This document shows positions 48,021-60,899 of a stretch of DNA of 64,000 nt, in pieces. A program made the position numbers and the translations under genes. Every line of letters starts with the position of its first letter. Within the stretch, counting starts at the first letter, position 1. This DNA is from Ilex aquifolium. Taxonomy: Eukaryota > Streptophyta > Magnoliopsida > Aquifoliales > Aquifoliaceae. The stretch lies in the NCBI GenBank assembly GCA_951799425.1, contig OX637403.1:30544811-30608810 (forward strand). The letters run 5' to 3'. The notes under the pieces were generated by a model. That model worked only from the letters and a program-made list of their open reading frames with translations, had not been told where the DNA came from and made no database searches.

Positions 48021-48663
48021 GAGAGAAGACCGATGGGGTCGAAAGGGAGAGAGTTCTGGGTGGGTTTGGGTGGTGGTGGTTTTAAGAGCAGTGGGGAATA
48101 CTCTACCTTGGGGATTTGGGGGAAGAGGATTGGGAATGTTGGTTAATGGGGACAGTCTTTTCAAAAATTTGCGTTTTTTTTTATTGAATTTAAGGTGAAT
48201 CCCTCCCCCCCCCCCAAAAGGGAGCGAAAGAGAGTTGGGGTTGACTATAAGGAGACTTGAAACTTCAAGAGCTTTCATGAAATTTTTGCAACCACAGAGG
48301 ACAGAGCATTAAAATAATTCAGAAAAAAAAAATTTTTTTGAACAATCAAACCAATGTTGGTTCATAAATAAGCTAAGTTACCCACAAACCTTTAATGAAA
48401 GTAACTATAATTTCCAATAAGTGTACTCTAGCAAAAGACTGCCCTTTGCCCACATCTCAGCCCATCAGGAAATGAAAATTGCAATTGTACCAAAATAGAA
48501 GAAAGCAACAAAAACAATAAGAAAATTAAAAAACAAACAACTAGCTTGGAAATTTGGGACTGGCCAGTTAAGCAGTTTTGATATTGAAGACCGACCAATA
48601 ATATGAAAAGAATAATTACAAGTTTCAGAAAAACAACACCAAAACTTGCGTCAGTGCAATAAA
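48021..48663. other. Downstream flank of the YTH gene
   Basis: G-rich then AT-rich sequence, probably including the minus-strand gene's 3' UTR near 48500-48663. Confidence 0.4.
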
Positions 48664-51157
48664 TCAGGCAAATATACTAACATGGTGGTACATTTTTTTG
48701 GTAGTTCTGCTATGGGCTTCCAGATATTCTTCATACGTCTGCATTCATAAAAAGCAAGAACAAATCAGTTATCATCCTAAATACTTGTGGTTTTTTTTTG
48801 GTGGTGGTGGGGGGGGGGGGGGGGGGGGATGAATAGAATTACTCAGATTAAAGAGCCAACCATTATGATGATCAGGCAAAGAGCTAAGGACGACTAGAAA
48901 AATGAACAGCAGCATGATGAGCAATTGACAGAATTGTGGAAGCAAGAAAAATGGAAAAAATATATGTAATTTTTGGAAAAATGCATGGTTTGAGAATCCA
49001 TATCAAAATACAAAATTCACATACAACAGTCCAATATGTTGCAAGAAGATACCCAAGAATAAAACCCACTCAGGCCAAACAAAACTTGGCTAGTTGGCTT
49101 CTTGGATAAGAAAGAAAAGTAATTAAGTCATAAAATCTAATATACAACCCCAATACCATTTCAAGAATGTCATCTTCAGTCAGGGTACTCGTATGAGGGC
49201 TTCTTTCTGCAGACAAACCCCAAACATCAAGCCAAGAATAATTATCCTGTTCCAATTGTGTATTAGTGACGCTGTGACTGATTGGAGAATGTTTCGACTG
49301 TGTAAGTTTCAGTGTCCCCGAAGTGATGGATAAATTCTCAGGAAAATTTATACCAGATGGTCTTTGGTGTGCAAAATGAAACCTGCCTGCTTGAGGTTGA
49401 TGTTGGCATAGTAATGAAGGATAAAGCATGGGTGACGTAGCCAGTGTCATATGTGCTGGGGGCACATTATAATCTTCATCTCTTAAAGAAAATGAACGCT
49501 CTATACAGGGCCTTTTTAAAGGATGATCATCCTCAGGAAAATCATATCTGTAGAAAGTAATAACAAATAAGGCTCATACTCAGGACTTGGTGAACCTGTT
49601 ATTCTTTACACTCAAGAAAAATATGTACCTTTTCAATTGTGCATCCATATCAATCTTCCCGTTAAGAAGCTCACAAAGAGCTTCTCCAATATCAGTCGGT
49701 AACTCCTGAGAATAGTACATGAATCATAGTCATTTACACAAGGCCTCTCAGAGTAGCTTACATCCACAAACACAGGCATCAAAATAGTATAAAGGAGAAA
49801 ATAAATAAATAAAGGATCAAGATTGATACCTGGCAGTCTCGACTAATTTTGATAGGTTTGTAGTGATTCAATGGATTTTTCAGATGAAGAGTTTTTTGAA
49901 AAGGCAAGTTATTTAACTGCAGCCATTTGACCTTAAAACTGCGCCCCCAGGGATTATTTCCCCCACTCCCTTGACTCCAAACATTGTCTCGTCTCCACCC
50001 AATTGAAGACATCATTTGGGCATAACCTTGGAAGAAACCACTCATGTTGACACTAAATATTAAAATTACCTTACCAGCATTCTGCAAGACAAGCAAGTGC
50101 CACTCCATAAAGCATAAAAATTCATAAAGCTGTTCATGCATTTAACTGAAGTGAGAAAGACATCTTACATGAAAGGCTTCCTCCAGAATTGGCTCATTCA
50201 TGACTTGAGTGGCCCAAATTCCTTTCTCTATCGACAATTGTAAATTTTCATGGTTCAAACTCTTTATGATGAAATATCTTGTACTGTATAGGTTACCCTT
50301 TTTAACTCTACTTAAAGTTCCAACATGATCACAAGACTGAGCTTGTCCCTCTACCCCAGAACGATAGGCATCCTCATGCACTTTGTAGCTTGGGCTCTCT
50401 GACAAGAAAAATATTCAGCTCACTCTTAGGAACCAGCACACACATAAATTTCAGTAACTTCCGTGATGTATTTTAGGATACTTGTATACCAGCACTAAAA
50501 ACACTGAATCTACCAATATTAGATGGGTTGAATTTGCATATTACTAGTACACCAAATTACAATATATTAGTTAGTTGCAAGCATTGAAAAATCCTATTAC
50601 GATTTGAAAAACATAACACAATCAACCTTACTGTGCATTCACAACATTAAGAAATTCAGAAGCTTTAATGCAGCATATTATATCGAATGTCAACAGAAAA
50701 TTTAGGTTTTAAAATAACTAGAATCACCTCGATCGTCCAAATTCCCCAGGTCATGTTTCCATTCAGTCACTGATGAATCAACAACAGAGGCATCTTCCAT
50801 TGCAGTATCAGATGACATATCTTGTTGAAGTCCTAGTCATACAAATAGCAGAACCGAGGCAGGCGTAGATTAGAAATACAAACTAAATCTCATGGCATTA
50901 AAGATGAAACCAAATGTATCATATTCAATGACGCACTATCGCCAAATATCAAAGAACTTTCAGTAACAAAAAACATCACTAAATAATACCAATGACAAGA
51001 ACATAGGTGCAGAAACTATGACCAAAATATGCACTGTTCAGCACACTTTCAGTCTCCATAGAACAAAAAGGAATCTTCCAGAATTTCCCCATTGCATGTT
51101 ATAGCCAGAAAGAAAAAAGTACGTACCATCTGCAACAGATATGATAGGCATCTGCAT
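48664..51157 (-). CDS. YTH-domain m6A reader protein (7 coding exons)
   Basis: Assembled from splice sites on the minus strand: 51127-51157, 50728-50832, 50169-50398, 49830-50081, 49629-49705, 49157-49547 and 48664-48738 (TGA). All introns are GT-AG and phases fit exactly, giving 386 aa. The ATG is the first after an in-frame TGA 48 nt upstream. The YTH domain, about 84-220, reads TRYFIIKSLNHENLQLS, KGIWATQVMNEP, VNMSGFFQGYAQM, DNVWSQGSGG, NPWGRSFKVKW and KNPLNHYKPIKISRDCQELP. Trp107, Trp157 and Trp167 are candidates for the m6A-binding aromatic cage. The tail (about 232-386) is Ser/His-rich and probably disordered. It would bind N6-methyladenosine RNA; it most resembles the plant YTHDC-like branch (Arabidopsis At4g11970 type) by recognition. 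Possible extra upstream coding sequence cannot be excluded. Confidence 0.9.
48809..48828. repeat. Poly-G run in YTH last intron
   Basis: Twenty consecutive G following a GGT repeat, in the intron between the last two coding exons. Confidence 0.9.
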
Positions 51158-51899
51158 AACAACTATACCACCATTGGATACCTTGTTGAAAACTCTAGAG
51201 TCTCAGTGCAGCACAAACTACGGAGAATAGAATGTATGTCTTCCTGCTATGTGTTGTGCTGTATTTAAGGTGCATCAGGCTACTTCAAAAACAAACAATC
51301 CCAGTAAATGAACCCTTAGTCCTGTGTTTCTAAGCCAGCCCTTGATGTTCATAACTTCAAATTATCCAATATTGCGAATAGGAAAATTTGTCTCCTTTTT
51401 TCATTGAAAAGAAAAAAGAGTAAAGCTAATTTCACTATGGGCACCAAAAACAACACTTATGCGCCACCGCCTGAACAACCCAACAAAAGCACAGTCATCT
51501 AACAAGCCAAAACTCTGAACTAAGGATACCAAAAATAAAAACAACGGTGTTAGTCATTTATAATAACGAACTAATTTCTCTTCAGAAAGCCACAAAATCA
51601 ATGACACGCTTCAAGTGGATATTACGATAACCATTAACCAGGTTTTTAGCCCTTAAAAGTACAGCAGCAACTGACTATACATTACACTCGAATCCAAAAC
51701 CAACATTGACACACCCATTCCAATAATACAAGTCAAAATCATAACAACCAATATGAAATTCATGTTCTTCACTCAATTTTAACAAAATTCAACGAAAAAC
51801 AATGTACATACGAATCATTATATTACTCTGCTTGATATAATTTACGCAAAAGCACTATGTCAAAGAGCGAGGAAATGTAAAATGAGGATGAAAGCATAC

Positions 51900-52090
51900 C
51901 TTTTCAAGGAAGAGTAAGTCGGAAAACAGGAAGTTGTTGAAGGTAGAAGGAGAGAGAGAGAGAGAGATTGGGGACGACAGTGGAGTGATGACGATGTTCA
52001 GGATTTGAGATAAGCTGTGCCCTAGTTTTCCCAACAAAGCCCTTTTCGAATTCGTGAAGTCCTTTTAATTCGTAGGCCAACAACAATTCT
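51900..52090 (-). other. YTH gene 5' UTR exon (inferred)
   Basis: The minus strand has a CT-rich leader-like stretch ending TTGAAAAG before a donor GTATGC at 51899-51894. It contains no in-frame ATG for the YTH frame. The acceptor of the next exon, before 51157, is not resolved. The minus-strand transcription start is probably near 52080-52150. Confidence 0.5.
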
Positions 52091-52099
52091 TCTTACATT

Positions 52100-53160
52100 T
52101 TAAGGATAAATTTCATTAACAACCCTAATGTTTTATCCAACCAACTATACGGCCCCTTTAGATACAGATAATAATACTATTTCCCATCTACTTTGATTGT
52201 CTTTAACAGATTTCCTACCATTAATGCGCCTTTACGAAAATATCACAAAACTCGATGGTGTAAGAATTTTATTTTCTGAAATGCCAAGCCTTTTGTTGTA
52301 ATAGTCAAACTTAAACCTATAAATCTTTTAGATTCACAAAACCAAACATATTGTCAACCATCATCGAATTTAACTTGTTGCTAAACAAGTCTTAAATTCT
52401 TATTATTATTTTTTTTGTAACTCTCACCACTACGAATTGATCACAGAAGCACACACAACTAAAATCCCCTATACAATGCTACCTCTCTCACCCCATTGGA
52501 CCACCCACCTATCCACCCCCAACAATCCACCCCGTCACGACCCCCTAAACACCTACAAAGAACTATTATTGATTCATTCACCAAACAATAAATCTTTGGA
52601 ACATGTAACACAAAACTCATTCTCGTGAACTAAAAACACTTTTATTTCTTTAGAACGCATCTTAGTAATATTTTTCGCCCTTTTCCCTTCTATATTTATT
52701 GTGTCACCTTTTCAAAGATTGTAGAAAAATTAGGGACTTGTGACCTTTTAAAAATCGAGTGAAGTTTGGGGTTTTTTGTAGTTTGGTCAGTGCCCAGTCT
52801 GGGTTTGAGGCTAGCAGTATGAAGGGGTTGGTTCATTGGTTGTGTATGGGAATGTGGTTAGGTAGTGGTGGCATTCAATTATTTCATTGGTGTATGATAG
52901 TGTTGGCGCAATGGTCACAGTGGTTTGGGGCCCATAGGATGTAGCAATGGAGATGTGATGCTTTGGGATTAGTGATGGCTGTGGGCTTTGATATTTTGTA
53001 TTGTTAGTGAGGTTTGGTTGTGTGTGAGAAAGGCGGTGTGTGAAAAGACATGAACGGCTCACTAGAGAAGATGATAGTGAGAAAAGAATTATTATTTTTA
53101 TCAAAATCTCCAGAAATTTCATCTAAATGAGTGTTTTCATGTAAAGGGTGCTATAGTTAT
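52100..53160. other. Intergenic
   Basis: No recognisable gene. Open frames at 52437-52628 and 52811-53122 are low in information and unmatched to any family I know. Confidence 0.45.
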
Positions 53161-53164
53161 TTTA

Positions 53165-53520
53165 TCATAACAGTTACCATAAATATTATAGTTAGTTTTT
53201 AAATTTTTTCTTTTATTTTAAAATGATCTTTAAACTTTTAATTATTTCTATTTAGTCATTCAACTATCTATTTTATGTTAATTAAATCACTCTGTCATTT
53301 CAATCAAATAGAGGTATATAACGTGGACAGCCACATGACAAACACATGAACTTGCATCCGTTTGTTCTAATAAGTGAAATAAACAGAAAAACTTAATGAA
53401 CACAAGATTGATAATTGAGGAACTAATTTAGACAATTAAAAGTTCATGAATCATTTTAAAATAAGAAATAAAATTGAAGAACTAATTTTTATATTTACCT
53501 TAAATAATATTATAGTTATC
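53165..53520. mobile_element. Long inverted-repeat MITE, approximate limits
   Basis: Arms such as TTTTAAAATGATCTTTAAAC (left) match the complement of the right arm (TTTTAAAATGATTCATGAAC on minus). AATATTATAGTT occurs at both outer sides (about 53181-53192 and 53505-53516), a possible target duplication. Ends are not symmetrical, so boundaries are uncertain. Confidence 0.55.
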
Positions 53521-53657
53521 TTGAAGTTTCTTCATAAAAATGAGATAAACATCCCTGACATGGAGGGTAGTTTTATTATCTATACTTGAGGGGGCTTAGT
53601 GTTATATTAACAAATCTTAAGGGGGTTTGATGTAATTTACTTTTTACATTGATAGAA

Positions 53658-54625
53658 GGGAAAATTTCAACTACACCTCCTCTAGTTTACCATATCTTCA
53701 AGGACACCCCTCTAGTTTCGAAATCTTCAGTGACACCCCTATCATATTGAAAATATTAATTATAATGTAATTTTACTAAATTGCCCATGATATATTTGAG
53801 GACAAACTTCATTCACACCCCTCTAGGTAAGTATATCTTCAATGAGACCCCCTCTAGATAAGTATATCTTCAATGAGACCCCCTCTGTTTTCTAATTTTT
53901 TTTTACGTATTAAAATTCAAGTTAATTAAAATTCGATTCAAGCTAATTAAATTTTTTTTTACATATTAAAATTTGAGTCAAAAAAATTATATTTTTTACG
54001 TATTAAAATTTGGGCTAATTAAAATTCTATTTGAGCCAATTAAAAATTATTTTTAATCGACTCAAATCAAACTTTAATCAACTCGTATTGAATTTTAATC
54101 AGCCCAAATTTTAATACATAAAAAATATAAATTTTAATTGACTTCAATTTTAATAAATCGAATTTTAATTGACACGAATTTTAATAAGTAAAAAAATATA
54201 AATTTTGATCGACTCGAAAGCGAATTTTAATCAGCGCTAACAACTCGGGTAGAGTTTAAATCGACTCAAATTTTAATATGTAAAAAATAAATTTTAATAG
54301 ACTCGAATTTTAATAAGTTAAAAAAATTAAAATTTATTCAGCGTCAATCGAATTTTAATTGGTTCAAATTTTAATATGTAGAAAAATAAATTTTAATCAG
54401 CTCGAATTTTAATAAAATTTTATGTAGAAAAATTACTTGAGGTTTATATAGGGAGATTTTTGGTATTTTAGATTATTTTTTTTTGTTAGAAATGATAGTT
54501 TAATGGTATGGGGTGTTAGTGATGTTTAAATATAAACTAGAAGGGGTGTCACTGAAGATTTAGAAAATAGATGGAGTGTCTTTGAAAATATGATAAATTA
54601 GAGGGGGTGTGATTGAAATTTTTCC
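53658..54625. mobile_element. Mutator-like MITE with internal degenerate repeats
   Basis: A perfect 9-bp TSD TTGATAGAA (53649-53657 and 54626-54634) flanks 968 bp. Its ends, GGGAAAATTTCAACTACACC and (minus) GGAAAAATTTCAATCACACC, form inverted repeats of about 90 bp. About 53890-54420 is filled with degenerate units of AATTTTAATCGACTCGAATT in both orientations. No transposase. Confidence 0.85.
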
Positions 54626-54704
54626 TTGATAGAATTACGTGGAACCCCGGAAACTAATCCTTTTCACAGTTTACCTCTCATCCTGTCTTCCACAGTTACA
54701 TTTC

Positions 54705-54985
54705 AACTTCTCCAAACCCTGTTCCGCCCCCTCGAACCATCCGATCCCAAATTCTTAACCCGGGCCCACTCCGTCCGGGTCATCCTCTGCGTGGAGTAAA
54801 TATCTTTTCCTCTGGGTGGTCCTACTCCAGTAACTTACGAGACGTTCGATCGATTCCCTCATTAGTGTGCGCGGTGGGGTCCAGCGCCGTAATCGACAAC
54901 GTTGACATAGCCGACTGCCGCCAACGAGGACTCACGGTTACCAATGACGATTTCTGTTCTCCATCGGGGCTATGCTTCGAACAGG
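54705..54985 (+). pseudogene. Hydroxypyruvate/hydroxyphenylpyruvate reductase-like fragment
   Basis: GC-richer than its surroundings. Frames encode TLFRPLEPSDPKFLTRAHSV and RVILCV, then TPVTYETFDRFP, then VIDNVDIADCRQRGLTVTN. In order, these match the N-terminal catalytic domain of plant HPR3-like 2-hydroxyacid dehydrogenases (VGSSAGVDHVDLAECRRRG-type motif). An in-frame stop and at least two frame changes separate the pieces, and the NAD-binding Rossmann domain is absent. A dead fragment directly after a Mutator-like MITE; the source gene is not in the window. Confidence 0.75.
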
Positions 54986-55972
54986 TACGTTCGGGCCGGA
55001 CTGTGCCACGTTCACGGAGCGTGTGTGTGTGTGCTATTTGACCTCAACTGAACTTCCGGTTAGTTTAATTTGTAAGGTGTAAGCTTTAAGCTTCTGGTGT
55101 GTGTGTCTGCTATTTGAACTGGTTTCACAGTAGGAACTGTAAGGAAAACTGATAGAAGAATCAATGAGAAAGAAGGGAAAATTATAATTTTTACCCCAAA
55201 TATTTTTGAATTGTTAGAATTATAATCTGCAAGAGTATAATTCCTACACTGAATCCTCTATCAAATAAATTCTAGAAATAAAGAGTAGTAATATACGATC
55301 TTAGTTGTCCAAGCCATCGACCGATTTCTTTTCGGATTTAGTTAAAGATGGTCATTCATGCCTTCCAAATGAGAATAAAAAGATCTTTTATTGTAAGAAG
55401 GGTCAGCCATCTTAAAAGAAAAATAATCACCACTTAATTTGGGGATTTTTTTTTTTTATTTTGGCTATTGAATTAGTGTGAGAACTACGAAATCTAATAA
55501 CTTTAATTTATTCGTATCATTTTGTCATCAATCACTGTTAGATTGGTTGGTGAGTCACCCCAAAAAAAGCATAGCTAGCTTTATTGATTCAACAAGAGAT
55601 AGAAAAAAAGCAAGGTATGTGTCGATTTTCTATTAGTTTGTGTGGCCTACGGGAATTTCATTATCAGTTTTATAAATATAACATACTAGGCTCTAAATTA
55701 AATATGCAAATTAAGTACATGTAGCATTCGACTAAGAAAATGCAATAGAAATACAGGTTTTATCTTTGATTTATTTTTCCTTCCAACACCGAGAAGTTCT
55801 CACAATTTCTTCCACAACCACGATATCCATGATACAGATAAAAATAATGATTTTTAATGATCCTACGAAAAAAAGAAATTATTCAAGATAGTAGGTAGTG
55901 CCGTAGTGGGTACACAATGGCTCGGGACACATATATGTTGCAGCCTTGATTAAATGTTCAAACACAAAACAG
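54986..55972. other. Intergenic, downstream of ANS
   Basis: Contains a short GT tract near 55020 and AT-rich DNA, probably including the ANS 3' UTR near 55750-55972. Confidence 0.45.
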
Positions 55973-57300
<1,328 letters not shown>

Positions 57301-57394
57301 GAAGTGTCTTAGAACTATATTATATTCAAAGCTAATAAATAAGTGGATGTGAGTTTCTGTAGAACTGAAAAGAAGGTAGAGCTACCAACATAGA

Positions 57395-57422
57395 TGTGTG
57401 TGTGTGTGTGTGAGAGAGAGAT
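57395..57422. repeat. GT/GA compound microsatellite in ANS upstream region
   Basis: About nine GT units followed by about five GA units, about 210 bp before the ANS ATG. Confidence 0.9.
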
Positions 57423-57574
57423 AGAGACTGACGTGATAAGCTGTTTACCAGACTCAAAAGTTGGAGGACCATAGAGACAAGAAGATGAAGGTTCCTTGGC
57501 TGATGGTTGAAGCACGAGGAACTCTAACGGTCATGGTGGTCATGTTCTCAGTGTATGAAAGAAGCTGAATAAAC

Positions 57575-57790
57575 CGGACTAGTCAAAATGATAATAACAA
57601 CGAATTGTAAACTCAGATTTTTTGAATTCGAATCTTGATAATTTATTAAGTCAGGTCATGAAAAAATTATTCTTCATGAATACCTTAGTTCCGTCATGGA
57701 TAATCTGTATTTAATTGAATTGGAGAGAGAATTAGTCAAAATTCGTGTAAAGTGATCCGAATACATCTTGTGGTTGAACCAAAAAATATG
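57575..57790 (+). mobile_element. Au-like SINE, second copy
   Basis: Aligns with 22034-22253: GAATTCGAATCTTG B-box-like region, TCATGAATACCTTAGT and the 3' tail TTAGTCAAAATTCGTG, GTGATCCGAATACAT, GTTGAACC, then an A run. Confidence 0.6.
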
Positions 57791-57976
57791 GAAGAAGCGG
57801 AATTTCTAATCTGCCAATCATGCACGTGATATCTAACCCATCCATGCATTGAGTTTGCTCAACAATATGTTCGATTACTTATCAACCATTATTCTTAAGT
57901 TGAATTGTTGAATTAAAGATGATCCACACAAGAATTTATTGTATTATGATTGGCACTTTTCACTTCTTTTATTTTT

Positions 57977-58461
57977 ACTAGCAATACACCACGTGCGTTG
58001 TAAATATTTTCATTAAAACAATTGATAAAATACATAAAAATTTAATTATATAGTTAAATTAAATTTTATCTCATATTTATCATACTTAAATTGTTTGTAT
58101 TGTAGACAAAGAGAAAAAAGATGCATATATCGATTTTTTGACAACGGAGATGATATTGTATCAATGAAGTTGTCGATGTGTATTAATATTGGGGTTTTGA
58201 AAAAAAAGAATAATTTTTTTATATATCATATTAAGAGTAATATGACCATCTAAAAGTTTTGTAAAAATAGAAAGATTTACATGATATGCTAAAGATTAGT
58301 TTGTTATTTAAGTATAGAGGGATATAATGATAATTTAAATATTTAAATACAAAAGGACATGCTAGCCTTTATAATTTCTTATAAGGGTAAAATAGTAAAT
58401 CAAAAATTTTCATATTAAAGTATTTTTATTAGTAGTATAAATAAATAGATATAGATATAGA
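57977..58461 (-). mobile_element. Small non-autonomous Helitron
   Basis: Minus strand: the start is near TCTATATCTATATC (58461) with the TACTACTAATAAAAATAC subterminal word. The 3' end is CAACGCACGTGGTGTATTG hairpin plus CTAGT (57977-57981 on plus). No ORF. The hairpin resembles those at 60391-60415 and 33356. Confidence 0.65.
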
Positions 58462-58731
58462 TATACTAGTTCGTTTGGTTCCCATTTTGAGTTTACATTT
58501 GCCACGGGACATTTTTCACTCTGAAAAGTTAAATGTAACACTATAAATAGATATAGATATAGGACTTAATATGTTGCAGTTATTGAATTGATAATAAAAT
58601 TTATTTAATGTTAAAACATATTATCAATTCAATGATTATAATGTATTAGATTATCAAATTACGTGATAATAATTTTTTTCTATTAATGTAATTCTAAGAA
58701 GTTTTCCTTAATAAAAACTTTGTTTTTTATG

Positions 58732-58770
<39 letters not shown>

Positions 58771-58965
58771 GGGATGGGGCGGAACCAGATAGATGGAAAT
58801 AAAATAGGACCCAAAGTCCATGGTCATATAAACCTAGCCCAGAGAAGTTCTAGGCCAACTTCACAAAGTCCTTAGCTTACCAAGTCCATTCAAACAGCCC
58901 ACATGAATTTAAATCTCCTAAATTTGGATAGAACTTCACCATTCAAATCGAATACAATTTGTTTA
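58462..58965. other. AT-rich spacer with GT/GA microsatellite
   Basis: A compound GT then GA microsatellite at 58732-58770. A second ATAGATATAGATATAG word near 58545 may be another Helitron start. Nothing else recognised. Confidence 0.5.
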
Positions 58966-59095
58966 TTAAGTGAGTTACACGACACGATTCAATTAACTCA
59001 TTTAATAAACGAATCAAGTTTGGTAGATTCAGGTTAACACGATAACTCTTTTAATCCATTTTAACCCACCGCCCGTTTGTCATTAAAAATGTTGT
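58965..59095. mobile_element. hAT-like remnant
   Basis: ACACGACACGATTCAATTAA and related words match the subterminal region of the hAT element at 15.15-15.79 kb. No ends found. Confidence 0.35.
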
Positions 59096-60390
59096 AATTC
59101 ACTAAAAAAAATTATTATTAAACTTTTTGTTAAACTGATCTAAATAATAATTACATATATTATTCTAGCTAAATTTTATAAAAATAAGTATTAATTTATT
59201 ATAGCCCACTTTTGTTCAATTATTATTAGACGATTATATCACATGATAATGATGATATGGTGTAACCGTTGCATTGAATATTTAAGCAATACTTAAACTT
59301 TAGACATGGAGGAGCAGGGATGGCAGTAGACCAGGGTGGGGGCAGGGGAGTAATCTTCACCTCATACTTGCTTGAAAAATATTCGTCCACCTCCAATCCA
59401 TCCTCATTAGCGGAGAAAAAATTTAATCTCCGTCCCTGCCTCATGGGTAAATTTTGATCTTCGTCTCCATCCCCCACCACCGTCTTCGCCCATAACAATT
59501 AATTTATATGATTATAAAAAATAAAAAAAAATAACCCCACAAATAGATGAAACATAAAAACTCACCAAAGTAAAGTAAAAGTAAATATCAATTTCTATAA
59601 AACTTTTTGATTGATTATATTAACTTTACAAAAGTATGCATCATTATATTTTCAATAAAGTGTTCAAAAAATCTTTAAAAATTTTATCAATCTAATATTA
59701 CTCATCTCATATGCAAAGATAACATTATACCTACATATGTATATATTTTTTTTCATAGAAAAGTTTAATCCTTTCATTTCTAAAATAAAAAATAATTGTA
59801 TATATATATATATATTTTTTAAAATCAAGTTATGTTATATCTGTATAATTATTTAGTCACAATAAACTTTTTAAACTATTTTAATATTTTATTTGAAAAT
59901 AGATATTGTAGTGTATTTTTAAACAAAATTTGAATTTTTTAGAATTTTAATATTGTAGAATTTGATTTTTTTTTACAATTTTTAAGTAAAACTTGAAATT
60001 TTTAGATTTTTTAGAGTAATATATTAAATATTATTTCAATTCACCAAACAAATTCCTAATTACAGTAAGGTTCTAATATGATTAGTATATTAACAATTAT
60101 TTTTATTTTATTCAAGGAATTAAAAGTGAAATCCTAATAAAATAAATTTCAAAAAATTTAATTTCTCAAACATAAAAAAAAAAAAAACAATCTTAATCAT
60201 AAAAAATTTAAAAAATAGAATTTTAACTATTTTTTTTTGTTATAGCTAGAAGACATAGAAGTTTTTATAATCCTATAATAGAATATGAACAATAAAAAAT
60301 TAAGTTTGGTAAATTTGAAATAATATTTAATTCAGATACACATATACTTAATATATTTTATTAATTTTTGTGTACGAAAATTATTCACAT
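59096..60390. other. Very AT-rich intergenic DNA
   Basis: No gene recognised. The minus-strand frame at 59226-59498 has no family resemblance. Confidence 0.45.
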
Positions 60391-60415
60391 GTAATACACG
60401 TAGTGCATTACTAGT
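60391..60415 (+). mobile_element. Helitron-like 3' terminus
   Basis: GTAATACAC-GTA-GTGCATTAC hairpin (9-bp stem, one mismatch) ending CTAGT, followed by A. The 5' end of this element was not identified. Confidence 0.55.
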
Positions 60416-60764
60416 ATTAATAAATGAGTGAAATTTGTATCTTTGTGATATATATCACGGGTTTAGCAAGGCGGAGAGGGGATGAGTTTCAGTCCATACC
60501 ATATGAATACATATAATTCATCTCCAATTTAAACATAACAAATTTAAATGAATACCCATTTTTTTTTTTCTGGTCGATTGTCATTCCTATGCAGGAGTAG
60601 GAGTAGTCCACCGATTTGAAATCGTTAAACGGTGGGCAAAGACTTTAGAGGAACATGTGGGTACCTAAACACGAAGACAGCCCTCAAAAAATCTGTATAA
60701 CAAAATAGAGCATGGAGTACAATAAGGGTTCATCTTTTCTATTTTTTTTTTTTGTTTTGTTAGA

Positions 60765-60893
60765 GAATGTTTAGACTTGTACCGACTACTCTCTAGACTT
60801 CAGCGACTAACCACCGTGACATGCTCTAAACCAGTTTAAGCCACGGTGGTCAACCCCTGAACTCGAGAGAGTAGTCAGTACAAATCTGAACAC
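60765..60893. repeat. Foldback (long hairpin) element
   Basis: The left arm (GACTTGTACCGACTACTCTC to ACCACCGTG) is complementary to the right arm (CACGGTGGTCAACCCC to GAGAGTAGTCAGTACAAATC) over about 50 bp, with a loop of about 25 bp. No target duplication found. Confidence 0.75.
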
Positions 60894-60899
60894 CATGTG

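Noticed and set aside
48801-48828. G-quadruplex regulatory element
   Set aside because: The run is simple poly-G next to GGT repeats in an intron, where slippage or an assembly artefact is the simpler explanation.
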